NCBI GenBank assembly: GCA_900618425.1
Contig: UZAN01039481.1
Span: 28,440 to 92,439, forward strand
From: Echinostoma caproni
Taxonomy: Eukaryota > Platyhelminthes > Trematoda > Plagiorchiida > Echinostomatidae
DNA length: 64,000 nt
Direction of reading: 5' to 3'
How positions within the stretch are numbered: the first letter of the stretch is position 1; each line of letters starts with the position of its first letter. The position numbers were made by a program, and so were the translations under genes. The notes below the pieces were generated by a model, which searched no databases, was not told where the DNA came from, and worked only from the letters and a program-made list of their open reading frames with translations. This document shows positions 47,025 to 59,699 of this stretch, in pieces.

Positions 47025-47153
47025 ATTCCATTTCGCCTGTTCGCCGAGCTTGGCAATTTGTTTGCAAACGTTTCATCACCAGCCGAGGTGACATCATCAG
47101 TGCTTGTGAAGTGGCATAATTGTATAGTGGTCAGACGCGCCAATGGGGCCTAG
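47025..47153 (+). repeat. Dispersed repeat family R2, single plus-strand copy
   Basis: The best-kept copy: ATTCCATTTCGCCTGTTC, GAGCTTGGCAATTTGTTTGC, then a CATCACCAGCCGAGGTGACA block, AGTGCTTGTGAAG and GCGCCAATGGGGCC. It serves as the reference for the copies at 34.5 and 38.4 kb. Confidence 0.8.
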
Positions 47154-47213
47154 TTTTTTTCTATAACGAAGACCTGCGATTCACAAAACTACCGTTTAGC
47201 TAGGCCTCAAAAA

Positions 47214-47640
47214 GTGGGAAAGTGCACCGGGTTAACGAAATATAAACTTCTAAAGAACGAAATATACAATAGTCCGAATATACAATCATTACCCATTGTA
47301 ATAAAACACAAAGAAGCAAACAAGTTCGTTTGTGGTGGTTCTTCTACAGGCTATTACAATTTATATCAAACTGGTAAGAATACAGGGAAATCATGACTAG
47401 TTGGAAAAGAGATAATCAACGTTCCAGTTCCATGACCGGATGTTGCTCGAACTTTGGTCATCACATATGCCCATTGCCTCGGGTCACTGGGGGTGCGTGC
47501 GGGGATGGTTGTGTTTTGTGTGGAAGGCCGAGTGTTCTAAGGAGTAATGGGGGAATTTTTCAGGTGGATGCCGATCGCTTCCGCCGTAGTCAAAATGCAA
47601 CTCCTAATCCCCTTAGATCGGCGGGTTCGAACTAAGTAGA
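47214..47640 (+). other. Open frames and a box-B-like site, unidentified
   Basis: A 60-codon frame starts at 47214 and reaches a donor-like AAACTG|GTAAGA at 47383. It is followed by a GC-richer patch with an 80-codon frame that is Cys-rich (GGACGDGCVLCGR). GGGTTCGAACT near 47622-47632 is a perfect box B core, but no box A is placed correctly. This is possibly a damaged repeat. Confidence 0.2.
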
Positions 47641-49334
47641 GGGGTTAAAACGCCTCGGCCACATTAAATATACGGTTTGATTCCACTAGGTGTAATTGAG
47701 CTGTTGATGTTCCTAATTACTCCACTATTCAACCAGACCGGGTGGTACTCACGGACGTTTCAGATAGACGTCTGCTCGTTCGGCCAATGTACCTTGCCCA
47801 CAGGAACAGCTAAATAAGTACACATAGAAAGAGACGGCAGAAACAGGCAATTTATATTTGAGTTGAAAGCACAGAAGTGGCCTGGAGATCAACGCAATAC
47901 GCAGTTTTGCTGCGGGCAGTGCTTTTTAAATAACTTTACACAGATTACGTCTCACCACATCGGCATTCTGTCGGCTTTGAAGGGTAGCAATATGTAAACC
48001 GGTTTCTTCTCTGCAGTAGTGGTCTTATTTGGAAACCGGTGACGCCCAAAGCTTTGTCCACAAATCACTCTGGGTATCCGTTTTGTAGGGAGACATCGCG
48101 AATAAACCTCAATTCTGCATCAATGGTATTGTCCGTACATATAAAACGAACGAAAGTCAGAAATGTGCGGCGGTAGGACAGCATTTCATCTTGCAAACTG
48201 AATGAGCTGATTGATATAAAGAAGATTTCCTAATTTTCCACTGTAAAGTAGCGAAAATATCCGATGGTAGTATATGCGCGGTCGAATTTGAAAGCCCCAC
48301 CCAGTTGAAAAAATAGGGTTTCTACCTAATAATGACAGCTGTGATTCACAGCACCATGAGAAAAACTCTGAATAGTTTATTATTATATATTACATATATA
48401 TATTCTGTAATGAAATCAAGTTCAAACTGTGCATAGATATCTGTAAAATAATTGATTTTGTTTTCGGTTTTCAATGTGCGTAATTTGAGGTTTTTCACAT
48501 CTGATCAAGTAGAACAGAAAGTTAATTCACTTAACACAGAATTATCAGCCGAGATTTTCATCGATGCTATGCTGCGGAGCCATGCACCGGATACTGTAAT
48601 ATATTTGGCAAATAAATGTATGGTGTGTTCAAATCGCCGTCTAAGGTAGCACGCAACGGAGAGTCTATACGAGGAGTTTCTCTAGCATGTATCTACTTGA
48701 AGCAAAAGCGACGGATACAATGTGAAACATTTAATTGAACCTGCGTGAAGAGTTTAAGGAAAGCTGAAAATTTTCCTTAACGCAACTTTGCACGCCTGAA
48801 GGTATTAGTGAGTTAACGATTCGATAGTCTGCGTGCAAAACAAACCCCTTTAGGAAAGGGAAAACTCGGGTACTTTATATGCCAGTTTCGGGATCATCAA
48901 AGAGCTGATTGTAGGATAACACTGAGGAAGTATTTCCTCTCTGAAGAGAGAGAAAGAGTGATGCTGAGTTACGTTAAATGGCATAACAAGAAGTTTCTGA
49001 ATTCAGCGAAGCAAAACTAATGTGTTTCGATTAAGTTACAACTCACTTAAATGCACAATAAATCTTTCCTGCAATCGGATTTCATTACGTTGACTGCTGA
49101 AAATCAAAGGCTGACTGGTAAAATACAGAGACGTGTAATATGTGTGATTGAGGAGATTTGAATTTGCGACGTCTGGGTAGCTGAAGCGATCACAATAACC
49201 GCTGGGTCATTATTCCTCCTCCTGCAAACATCGATACCGAGGAGATCGACCTAGGTGAACTGAGTTAGATCTTTTTCACCAAAAACATTGAAATAACTAA
49301 CAACGGGTAATACTTTATATATAAATTTATACAG

Positions 49335-49613
49335 TGGATCATACAAGGTCTGCAGGTCTATCACGATTTGAAGAAAGCTGATGATTTACAAACCAATGAC
49401 CGCCTAACCCGATACTGCACCGTAAAACGGAACGAAATTGAAGTCCTGAGGGCGCTGCAGTTGATGATAAAATCGTCGGCATGTTCTACTATTGAGGAGT
49501 TACCAAAGAATAACAGGCGTTTCCGATTATATAAGTCGACGGTAGAGGTTAATGACGCTCGGATTGCTTCCTACTTTCGATGTGTTTATCATTTTAGTAG
49601 TAGTCTAGAGTGA
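49335..49613 (+). CDS. Possible exon, unidentified
   Basis: After AATTTATACAG (ending 49334) a frame is open for 92 codons in phase 0 to a TGA. The reading is hydrophilic and helix-like (HDLKKADDLQTNDRLTRYC, then RNEIEVLRALQLMIKSS). Donors GACG|GTAGAG and AGAG|GTTAAT near 49543 could end it. No family was recognised. Confidence 0.2.
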   Translation, partial: WIIQGLQVYHDLKKADDLQTNDRLTRYCTVKRNEIEVLRALQLMIKSSACSTIEELPKNNRRFRLYKSTVEVNDARIASYFRCVYHFSSSLE

Positions 49614-49763
49614 ATCTGAATTATGTTCCTGCCAGAAGAGATAAAATAATAACCCATTCACCAATAAAATAGGTATCACCATGGTAAGAGTTTTGTGAGT
49701 GATTACTGCTCTGTAATTAATTCCGTTGTGTGCAGAGTAAATGAAGGTAAACTGAAGAGCTGG

Positions 49764-49850
49764 AGAGCACTGGACAGCTGTATTTCTGAGTCTGGTTCTC
49801 ATCAGCAGTGTAAATCCATGGACCCAATTGAGGGTCAAAGCCGGAACCTC
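49764..49850 (+). repeat. Dispersed repeat family R1, single copy
   Basis: GAGCACTGGACAGCTGTATT, then TCTCATCAGCAGTG and a GGACCCAATTGAGGGTC end. It aligns with each arm of the inverted pair at 31876-32080 and continues into the loop part (CAGCAGTG). Confidence 0.75.
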
Positions 49851-50176
49851 ACTGGTGGAAAGCAGATGAGATTAACATTCCTTGTCTAGCGGAAGATGTT
49901 ACGAAGTGTCAATGTCACAAGTAAGAATTGTGGGCACCGAAACTCAAATGGGGTTTCAATAAAGTGCTACAGGACGGAAAATTTTACGTAGGCGAAGCCA
50001 TCAAACTGATTTCAAGGCATACATTATGTAGTGGGGAATTTTAAAGTGTTATTTGTGAAAACTGTACCAACTCTCGCAGTCGGTCAAATGTTTTGAATAA
50101 TCTTAACAGCTGTCAATTTATTAAATAGATCTGACGGCCAATTGTCCAGTGTTGCAACTCCTTTTCATTGTGACAG

Positions 50177-50495
50177 ATATAGGTGGAGCGGAAGATTGGA
50201 GGGTGATTAGTGTTGGATCAGTTGTTCAGCCCTTGCGGATTTTCGATGAGAGTACTAACATACAACTTACCTTGTCTTACTTTTACCAAGTTGATGTAGC
50301 GCTACCGAAAAAGAAAGACTGTCAATACGAGCGGATCAGCCGTCAAAAAGGTGCTGTGTTTCTTGAGGTGGATATTGTGAGTCGGAATTGGGTGCTTAGA
50401 AATATGGCATTCAGTTTCTACAAATAACTCTCATAATTCCTTTATGGTGACTTCTAATGTCTTGTTTTCGACAGAGAATAGTTCGCCAAGTTTAA
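50177..50495 (+). CDS. Possible gene end, unidentified (exons 50177-50376 and 50475-50495)
   Basis: Acceptor CCTTTTCATTGTGACAG opens 66 codons in phase 1, ending GATATT|GTGAGT. A 98-nt intron ends GTCTTGTTTTCGACAG. A 7-codon last exon reads RIVRQV then TAA, in phase 0. The main exon alternates charged and hydrophobic residues like beta-strands (IGGAEDWRVISVGSVVQPL, then GAVFLEVDI). Both splice sites of the intron are strong. There is no homologue I can name. The 49335-49613 exon lies upstream on the same strand, but no phase-compatible donor joins the two directly. Confidence 0.3.
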
Positions 50496-51069
50496 AACTG
50501 TAAATAATGGCACGATCAGAATAGTCAACGTGTTACTAGAATGATTATTACAGTAGACTGAGGTCAGATGTATCAGAAAAAGGTATATAAATGAGCATTG
50601 GCTCTGGTAATCGAGTCCCCAGCACTGACTGACCCCGGGAGTGTTACAAATATCCTGTCGAATCTATTGAACTCGTCAAGTACAAAACAAAGAATAACAA
50701 AATGTTTTTAGAAAAGTAAAAGCTTCATCTTATGACCATGGAAGCGTTACGCAGACATCTCTGAGAACCATGACCAGCGAGTTAAGCAAGGGAAAGATTA
50801 TTTATTAAATGAGAAATCGTTCATCCTCAGTACATGTACATTTACTAATTCCTGCCTATGCGGATTGATTTTCCATGAAAATCTCACTCTATTCTTTGTT
50901 CCTACATTTGTTTTTGGGGAAGTTCTGCGTGATAGCTGAGGAAGACTGCTGGGTGTCTGCTTCGTCCATATTACTACTTTCAAATGAGAGTTTGTTCCAC
51001 TTGGCATTTGAAATACAACTTAATAGATTGAGAGTCAAGATCTTTATCTGTCACATTGGTCAAAAATAA

Positions 51070-53590
51070 TATACACAGAACAGAGAGGAACTTCACAAAA
51101 TGCTGTATAAGGAACTAGCGTAACGAGCTAGCCCCAGGTAAACAAAATAAGAAAATATACAATTTATAAAAGTGTGATCATCTTGCTAAGTTAACGTATC
51201 ACTCAGAACGCAATGGAAATTTTGATGGTTGGATGCGTAGCCCGGACATGAGATCTTACTGTCCGAAATCTCAGTAGCTTGCTGTTTGACTACGGAGTGG
51301 AAAACTAACAGTTTCACTGTTTACATGTTGCCACAGGGGTGAAATAGGTGCTCTGTGCCTCATCAATCATTTCATGCAAAACTCAATATAAACCAAAGGT
51401 GTATTTCAACCATATATTAAAGTATTCCGAGATTTGCCATTTCATTGAGCAGTATCCTTCTGAATAGACTAAGTTACATTCACTGTACACTCCTGTGGTA
51501 ATTAGTCTTCAAGTTCAACTAATCGAGTGTCCCAATAGACTTCTTTGTCTATCAATTCGTTCCACAGACAACTCCTCAGAATCTCTCTAAAAGTCCTCGT
51601 GGACTTTGAGACTACTGTTTCCGGTTTTAGAGTTAGAACGGATCAGAAAAACACAATTGGGCTGCATGCTCTGAATGTCTTTTTTTCTCAAAAAACCAAA
51701 CTGCTTATGCATTCGCGATGAACTTAATTGCTTCCGGCTGGATTCTTAAGAGACAGTAAAAACCATGGATTGTTCATGACGTGACTACTGTAACAAATTT
51801 GTTCACTAATCTACTGGAGCAGGATAACTTGTCTAATCAAAAGATACATCCAAGTCTTCAATTATTCATATCTATCTTGTGAAGAATATGAACCCCTATT
51901 GAATGATAACTTGAGCTGATGTATAGATCGCTTTTAGCTTTCAAAATGCCACGATTTATCTGCATGTAAAATATGCGTGTATCTTGGTACAGAGCGCATC
52001 TGCATAAAAGATGAAGCGATCGCCACCCTCCTTGATCGTTTTGGCTGTGTACTGTGTTGACAACGTTTTGAACTCGGATGGTTGTTTCCTTGTAGATGAG
52101 TTTTAAATGGTTTCACTTGTATGAAGCCCACACAGATATTTATTAAATTAGACTTTGCTCCGGTACCGTACAGTCATCTATTAAAAATATTCATGGAAAA
52201 TCAAATTTTACGGAGAATACGCAGAAGAACAACCAGCATATATGTTAGGTTTTTCCTTTTTAATCGAACTCAAGTAAATAAAAAGCGCTTAGACAAATAT
52301 TTCTTCTATCCACGTATATGTGAACATCACCGAGGATTGTCGGGTAAAACCTTCATGGAAAACTGTACTGGACATTGATAGCATTAACAGCGTACATTGT
52401 ATTTTACCAATTTTGTATTACTGATCTTGAAGTGGTTTTCCAGGGGGGTTGGCTTAGTTGTATACATTTCTCTAAAGGGTTCTCCTCTGTAGACTTCACT
52501 AGAAAGTTTCACGCACTATAAAAATGCGCACCAGGAATGCACCAATGGTATTCTTTGTGAGTAAAATATTGCGTTAGTATTCAAGTTCGCATTGCTAGAT
52601 TCACTGTTATTACTGTATCAGGCAACACAGAGTCCATTATTTCATTGTTATTAGCCATCGCAACTACATACAATGAATAAATAGTTTAAATTTTTAAATC
52701 TTATTCACCTTCGAATTCACTCCTCGCCTATTATTCCTCTTCCATGTAATTCATTTGAAACAGTTGAGATATCTTTGTTCACTAGTAATTTTGAGGGTCT
52801 ATGAATTATGTTCATTGTACAGCATGGCTGTCAAATCGTACAAGTACTTGAAAATGTGCTGATGTCTGTACGCTACTCGGGATATCCGGCTGATTCTGAT
52901 GTGATACAACCGAAAGAGGCGAACTACACTCAACTCTGTTTGAGTAACTTCTAGACTTTGGATGGTGAGTTCAGGGATGTGTTAAAGTGTTGAAAGCTCG
53001 TCGTATATTGGGTATAATTACAATAATGCTTCAATAGCTGACCATCGTCCATCGGGGGTGATACAATGTACAAATAACGCCTATACCAAGTGTGTTCAAT
53101 CCATTGTGTGCTCCTTCGGGATTCCAATAATTTTAGGAATTACTGACATGAACTTATCTTTGACCCGATGAAGTACTTTCAATTTTTCAAGTTGTTCCTC
53201 CTTTCGTTTCCAATGGACAACATGAGGATATAATCATCACATATTCAGTGCTTATCCCTTCAACATCAAAATAACATGAGCCATGAACAAACGTTTGATG
53301 CATAAACAGACCTATGATTTTCCGTATTTTTTATCATTTTTTTCTAATCGCTAATAGTAGTTATGAACACTAAGTTGGTCGTGGAACTCAGATAAACAGT
53401 GTGACTTAGTCAGAGTCTTTAGTTTGTTTCAGTGATTTAAACACTCTCACAGAACACACTGAGGTGAACACAACGTGGGAATTAGGCTTATTTTTCTCTC
53501 ATGTGTCAGATCAACACTGAACACAAAATGTGAGCAACAGTGATAAAAGGCAGTGAAAAATATCTCCGTTCTCACTGGTTACGATATGTG
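51070..53590. other. Interval with no recognised gene
   Basis: Open frames of 65-85 codons on both strands overlap at 51934-52378, which is the pattern expected from chance. No repeat copy or element motif was recognised. Confidence 0.3.
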
Positions 53591-53594
53591 CTAG

Positions 53595-53931
53595 ATGCTG
53601 GGGAACCTGAAATCCACACTCGCGATTGTATACCATAAAGAGCGAGAATGGGTACTATCCAAACCAGGTAAATATCCTGGTGCTGTGACTGTGGGAAGGT
53701 TTGATTATGATGAAGGCAATATTCAACTTCCCTTCACATTTTACAGCAATACTGACGCTATGGATTAGGACGGTTCAGATAATGAAAAATGATTTCAATA
53801 AAACTGCAATACCTGAAAATAATTCAAGAGAACATTGGTTACTGGATATATTCACTCGTGTTAACGAGTTTTATTTAACTTCAAAATATATTTATGACCA
53901 GAAAAATGAGGAGGAACAGGGACATCGATAG
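53595..53931 (+). CDS. Possible two-exon small gene, unidentified (exons 53595-53667 and 53747-53931)
   Basis: ATG at 53595, directly after an in-frame TAG, opens 24 codons ending AAACCAG|GTAAAT. A 79-nt intron ends with the strong acceptor CTTCCCTTCACATTTTACAG. The second exon, in phase (G|CA, Ala), has 60 codons and TAG at 53929-53931. The product of about 85 residues starts MLGNLKSTLAIVYHKEREWV and ends KNEEEQGHR, with mixed helix-like composition and a mildly hydrophobic ILTLWIRTV. The TAG before the ATG could also be part of an acceptor (GTGCTAG), making the first exon internal. Family unknown. Confidence 0.3.
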
Positions 53932-54825
53932 AAACAATATTTGCCAACACTTCAGAAGCTTCAGAAGCCATTCGACCTGATTTGGCAATCTGAAACTGTG
54001 TCTTGCACAAAAAACACGATGAAGATGCAATATATGTGGTAGATGCAAATAGGAACACAAATCGGTTGCTGGCGTATTTCAATATTGTCCACGTAAATTT
54101 ATGCTTTTCTGTGAATAAACAAAAAGCAAAGGGTCAAGTGTACTGAGGCGTGCTTCAAAGCCGCCGAAGCGAATGTACCGTTCGCTTATTTGTGCACCAC
54201 ACAGTGTCGTGAAGCGGACAATACATTCGTTTTGATAGCTTTTCACCGCTCCTAATGAAAGAAAATCAATGGCGTTGCTTGAAATACAAAGCACTTAAAC
54301 ATGTGTATCAAACGATATAAATAATGATTATCGCTTCTAAAGGAGTTTTTAAGCACAAAAGCGATTTTCCTGTTGGAAAATATATGGATATGAGGTAGGA
54401 AAACTGTGGGGCTTAAAAAGACTGTATACATTCGTCTACTGCCAAAGGTAGATAAGAAGACAAAATAATTCAACGATGAGAAAGAAAACGTTGAATGTGA
54501 ACATAACCTCCTTGCTAAACGACTTCAGCACTGTTCAGGTACAGGTCGCATTCATTGTAAACTCCCACCGACGCTTAAATCTATCACGAATCTTGATGAA
54601 CAAAGCATGGAATGCACTCAGTTCTGCAAGAAACATTTGTCACGAAAAGTTTTTCGATGAAATATCAGAACAGAAACCTGCATTTAATTAGTGGTCGTTT
54701 CAGTAAAATATGGATAAATAATGCTTTCCTAGAAGATCATGAAGTATAATAAATGTAACTTTCAACCCTAATTAAATTCAAACAGTTTCCATATCCATAT
54801 CAACCGCTTTTCTGACTGAAGGACA

Positions 54826-54960
54826 AAATGCTCGAATCTGTACTCTTCCACTGTGGTCACCATTGTACCTGTGCTTACAGGAGCATATATAAAGGCCACA
54901 AGGCTGTGCACTTATCCATTTGTATTTGTGAACACCATGTGCCTTCACTGGCGCTGGTAA
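54826..54960 (+). mobile_element. Penelope-like element remnant, GIY-YIG domain, highly decayed
   Basis: The frame from about 54828 reads CAYRSIYKGHKAVHLSICIC then EHHVPSLAL. It lines up with the Penelope-type core: C-x-C, S-x-Y-I-G-x-T, LS-x-R-I-x-EH-x-P. The G-x-T has become G-x-K. Only this core remains. Confidence 0.5.
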
Positions 54961-55399
54961 GGTTTCTTAAAAAGCCGTCTGCTTTCTCCCTTTCCAACTC
55001 AAATCGCCTAGTGGGTGTAAAATGTTCTTCTGGTCTATTTTATAAATTCGATCACGGCAATTAATAGTCTTCAGAAATAGCGTGCTACAAGTAACGACCC
55101 GGTGTTTATTTATGTGTTTATTTATGTCAAAAATATGCCAACTTTGGCGACCCGGAAATAGTTTATCCAAACATGAAAACTGGGCAACCCCCTGTTCTTT
55201 TGAAATTTGCCACTGACAAACTGGACGCCGGCTTTCATACGAATATATTGGAACTGTAGCCTGTCATGTTTGAATTGGTGATACGTGTTACGTATCGGTA
55301 ATAATACTGACCATGAGCTTACAAAATATATTCCTGATTGATTGGTCGTTATAACAGCAGACAGCTTTGAAGACTGCTTAAATATGGTACACAAATACC

Positions 55400-57040
55400 A
55401 GCCGTCCGAATTATCACAATATCATCATATCACTCTATAGCCTTCATCCATTGCGGTTTGTCTTTTCCATTGCGCTCCATTTTTGAACTGAGAATGAATC
55501 CATCGAGATAAGTAAACACCTCCCTTCATGAATGGATTCATTGTAAACACGTGCAGTGTTAAGCTATCCGGCGATGCTTCCTTGTTTTTCAACTGCTAAT
55601 CAACTGTTGTCAAACAGATTTTTCGTTTGCAACTGTATTCATCCCTATCCTATGCCGTTCTCCTGATAGCAAGCTCTATCTTCATCTGGGACTGTTCTTT
55701 TGGAAATATAACAGCCGGTTTGATACTCTTTTGGGTCAATGGATTCACGCATCAATGATGATATGCAACTGAGGTAAAATGGTTGTTTATTGCTTCTTAC
55801 CTTTTCCGTTCACGCTTCCTTTGCTTCCTACACGACAAACATGATNCATGATCGATCAAAACCCTCGATTACTCTCATGGGACAATTACCACTCTATTTA
55901 GCTTTACAAATTATTTTTCCCTATCCATTTTCTTCTACTCTCTTGAAAAGTAACACAATTTATACAATTTTAATTTCTGTTTCTTACTGAAATCAAAATG
56001 GATACACACACAGTGTTTCTCGTAAATAACAACATTCAGCCCCTTGATTTCTGATTGCGTGTTTGATTGATTCAACGTCAATCTATGTATGTTCGCTTGC
56101 ATCCACATGCGCATGAGCAGTTGACTTTTTTCAGCAACCTGACTGAATTGTGTTCTGTTTTATCGTTTCCTTGATACATTGTGTGTTGCCTTATCCACTC
56201 TTCGTTTGTTTCTAGTTTCATAAATGTTTTCTTGGAATGAGGACTTTTACAGCGAAACCTTTGATAGTGTGCTTTCATAAATTCAGATACTTCACAATCC
56301 GGGGTTTTTAATCGACCTCGATCGCCGGACGGTCTCGATTGGCTGTCCGGTTGGACTCACAATATTGGGCATCACTCATTCGTTTGAATACTTTTCATGT
56401 TCAATGTATAAATGTAGGAATTTAAGTGTCACAATGGGGTATTGTTTATGTTAGTAATCGTTGAGTAAATGGATTTTAGCTGAAGTATTTCAACACTGGT
56501 AAAATAATTCAGTTAAAATGCTCAGGTAAAAAGATTTAAAAAACTTCCCCGTACAAGACAATCATTTGACTTTCGTTGATAAATCAAGGGCTTAGAAATA
56601 ATGTTCTTCTTTATTGTTTAATCCATACTAAAGAATATACGCAACAAATCCTTTACTTCCTTGATCAAACACGCACTTGTAGAACCAATATTTCCGAAAG
56701 TAGAATGGTTCACCTAATGACTCTCATGAACAAAACAAGCTTTTAAACCATATTACAAAATGAAAGTTGTGTTTTCACTATAGAAACAAATTTGTGCTGG
56801 ATCATCGGAAGAGAAAACATTTACAATCTGCCTCATCAAAACGCAACAAGAGAAAACGCCTTTTTACGAAAATCTTGGGAGACCATAATTTCATGTAAAT
56901 GGTAGGTCGGATTGAGACATTTCTTTATCATCCATGTGCTCATGTACAGTGTCTGTACTTCCTTCGAAGAATAGTCCAAAGTTACTCAGAAATGTACAAG
57001 ATCTTGCGTTCTGAAGTAATTAAAATTTAGTTGGTTAAAA
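55400..57040. other. Interval with no recognised feature
   Basis: AT-rich, one single N at 55846 flanked by a duplicated CATGAT. No gene or repeat copy was recognised. Confidence 0.35.
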
Positions 57041-57049
57041 AGAATGCTA

Positions 57050-57650
57050 AACTCCTCCGAAATCCTCAGTATGCTCGGGGGTGGGTGTCTAGGGTGGCCA
57101 TGTCGCGAAATGATCCCATACGATCAAGCGTCTCAGATAGCCTCTGCTGAGGAAATCCTACTCACTGCCTTCTCGTGGCGGAGATGTTTCTGCACGAAAG
57201 TGAGAGCACGAAAAGCCCACATCCAGGGCTATAACCGGGTTGATGAACCACTGTCAGTTCACCTAAGGGAGTTGGCTAAAATCCCTGATTCCAAATCAAC
57301 CAAGAGGAGGCGTACGAACCACACCCACATCTTTCCAGTTTTGACAATGGTCACTGGTTCGATTGGGTATCGAAGAGCATTGAGCACCTTGGGCGTTTGA
57401 GCCCGTCCGAAATGCGTATGATCCCATGAACTGGAAGCCAGTTCCCAATCGATTGTGGTTTTCACTCACCGCCTCGCTGCCTTGCGTGTCAGGCTTTGGT
57501 TAGCCAAAAGCCCCGGTTGTAGATTCCCCAAGAAAATTCACCTGCATTGGCCTAGGCAGCCTGACAGTATTCGGCCGACTGGCAAAGCGTCGAGCGTTTC
57601 TCTTTGTATAACGATTGTTGTACCACGATTTGGCATCAGATGTGTGTGAA
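57050..57650 (+). repeat. GC-rich patch, probably a dispersed repeat
   Basis: About 600 bp of clearly higher GC than either flank, with sharp edges. It contains a 118-codon frame (57044-57400), a 64-codon frame (57455-57649) and an internal GGTTCGATTGG box-B-like site near 57356. An inverted pair AACTGG...CCAGTT lies at 57429-57443. No protein family was recognised in either frame. Composition and size suggest a mobile or repeated sequence; this is inference, as no second copy is in the window. Confidence 0.4.
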
Positions 57651-57944
57651 ATATAAGTATAAAATGCTTCATAAAAGCATGTGAATCACTTTATCAAATT
57701 AACCGTCCTTTTTTTCTCAGACTGGAAAGAAAACATAAACGCTCAAGAAAAATGTATCCACTTTCAAAAAAGCATCTGAATTTAGCGTCCGGTTTACAGA
57801 GCTTACGTTCCACAAATTTAATTGTAAGAGTCACTTTTCGTCGTAAACAGTTTTGGCTAATAATATACCTAAATGTCAATCCAGTTCACAGAAATGCCTC
57901 AAGAGGTTCGTGGCCCCAATTAAATCCCAACTCCCTTTGAATCT

Positions 57945-59695
57945 CCACATGTGGAGGTTCAGTTATGTTCTAATCAAGTGGATCACTGAATATGGGATTT
58001 GATTAGTTTTCATGTTTCACTATGAACGGTATTATTATTTTCCTTTATTTATTACATTCTGAAGAAAATTGTTCCATAGGTTGCAAAAAAATCATCAAAG
58101 AGTATTTTACTGTCTATTATGCAAGGAGAAACATTGATTTGGGACCTAGAAATCATGTTTAACTGTATGATTATCTATTACAACGTCTGTTTCTAGTCAT
58201 GTTAATACCAGTTGCTGTAGCTATGATGTCGCAACTCACGGGAGTGGTTGAGATGTTCTCGTTGTGCTTCCCATCGTTTTCGGACAGAATGACATTTGAG
58301 CAAATGAGATGACATCCGGATGAGACAGAACAGAGCACATTATGAATTCTTCTTACCATATTATTTTGAATATTCATTTTTTGGTTTTCTGCAAACCGGG
58401 GACATAGCAACGTATTGCCCAGGATACATCCAGGTTCCGTTCTTCGACTTTGCATTTTTACTTTTGGAGCAATCAATCATCCAATCAGTCAATCATTCAG
58501 ACAGATAGTAAGATAAGACTCAATATTTCATGGTAGGGAGGCGTAGTAACATATCATATATTCACTATTAACCCACTTCTCGTCATCCAAGATTGGTTGT
58601 CGAAGATAGAACATCTGCGGGACGATGTATGTGGACTAACCCTAATAAACAAAGTTTATGAACCTTAGATAATCTGGCAAAGCAAAATGTACGGATTAAA
58701 TGCACTTGAACAAAATCTGTATTTGCCTATATGTGACATTGATATGTGCGATAAACCCAAATAACAGTATCCAGACTGAAGCTTAATACTTATAAGAAAC
58801 AGAAATACCCAATTCAGTAATGTGGTTTCTTACTTTATTGAGCATCCATGATCTTTGAACTGATAGGTTTTCTATTAGTATGCGATGTTGGCAGCGAAAG
58901 CTTACAATTATCTTCAAACGTCACATGGAAACCACGAGACTATTTTTATTACAAGCGCCTCAGCTATCTATTTGATTGAGGTCGTAGTCGAATATTAAAG
59001 TGAGAGTGTGAGCAAGCGATTCGACTTAACTTGATATATTTCAACAAATTTCATTTCACATTATTGTTGCACCACAAAATCAAGTATCATCATCTCATTT
59101 AAATTAACTCGTCTTGCAGAATTACTTTTGATTTTGAATCAAAAACTTCTAGCCTTAGGTTTTCACAAAAATCACAATATTCGTTGCAGTTTGGATTTCG
59201 AGTAGAGTAAAAACGTTCAAACAATAACCGAAACAAAACTGCAAAATTCTGTTTAACAAGACCGCTTCAAAGCATCACCAGATTTACTAAGGAACGGATT
59301 TAAAGTCACCAAAATTCGGGTTGGGTAGCTGGATTAATCAGTTTGACTGTATTCAATTAAATGCCGGAAAATTACCGATCTCTTTGGGGAAATGTCTTTG
59401 ACTTGTGTGCTTTTCTGTTTTGCATAAATTGCTCGTTGACTTGAACGTTGTCATTGAGAACATCTTGTCAGACTAGATGAAGTTTCAAAACTGTGACCCC
59501 TTAGTTGAGTACGATAATCTCGAGTCGTACACATTACAATAGTCTTTGGTACGTTGTTATTTTCTCCTCAACTCATGGAATGTTACTGATCCTAAAATCA
59601 CTAGTGTTTATCGTTCGCTCTAGTGACTTTGAAACGCAGAATATGCAACAATCGTAGAAGATATTGATGCGTGTACTACAAATTCAAATTCAACT
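57945..59695. other. Interval with no recognised gene
   Basis: A minus-strand frame at 58171-58476 has a good donor (AATATG|GTAAGA at about 58361), but no supporting partner. Otherwise AT-rich with no recognised feature. Confidence 0.3.
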
Positions 59696-59699
59696 TCAA

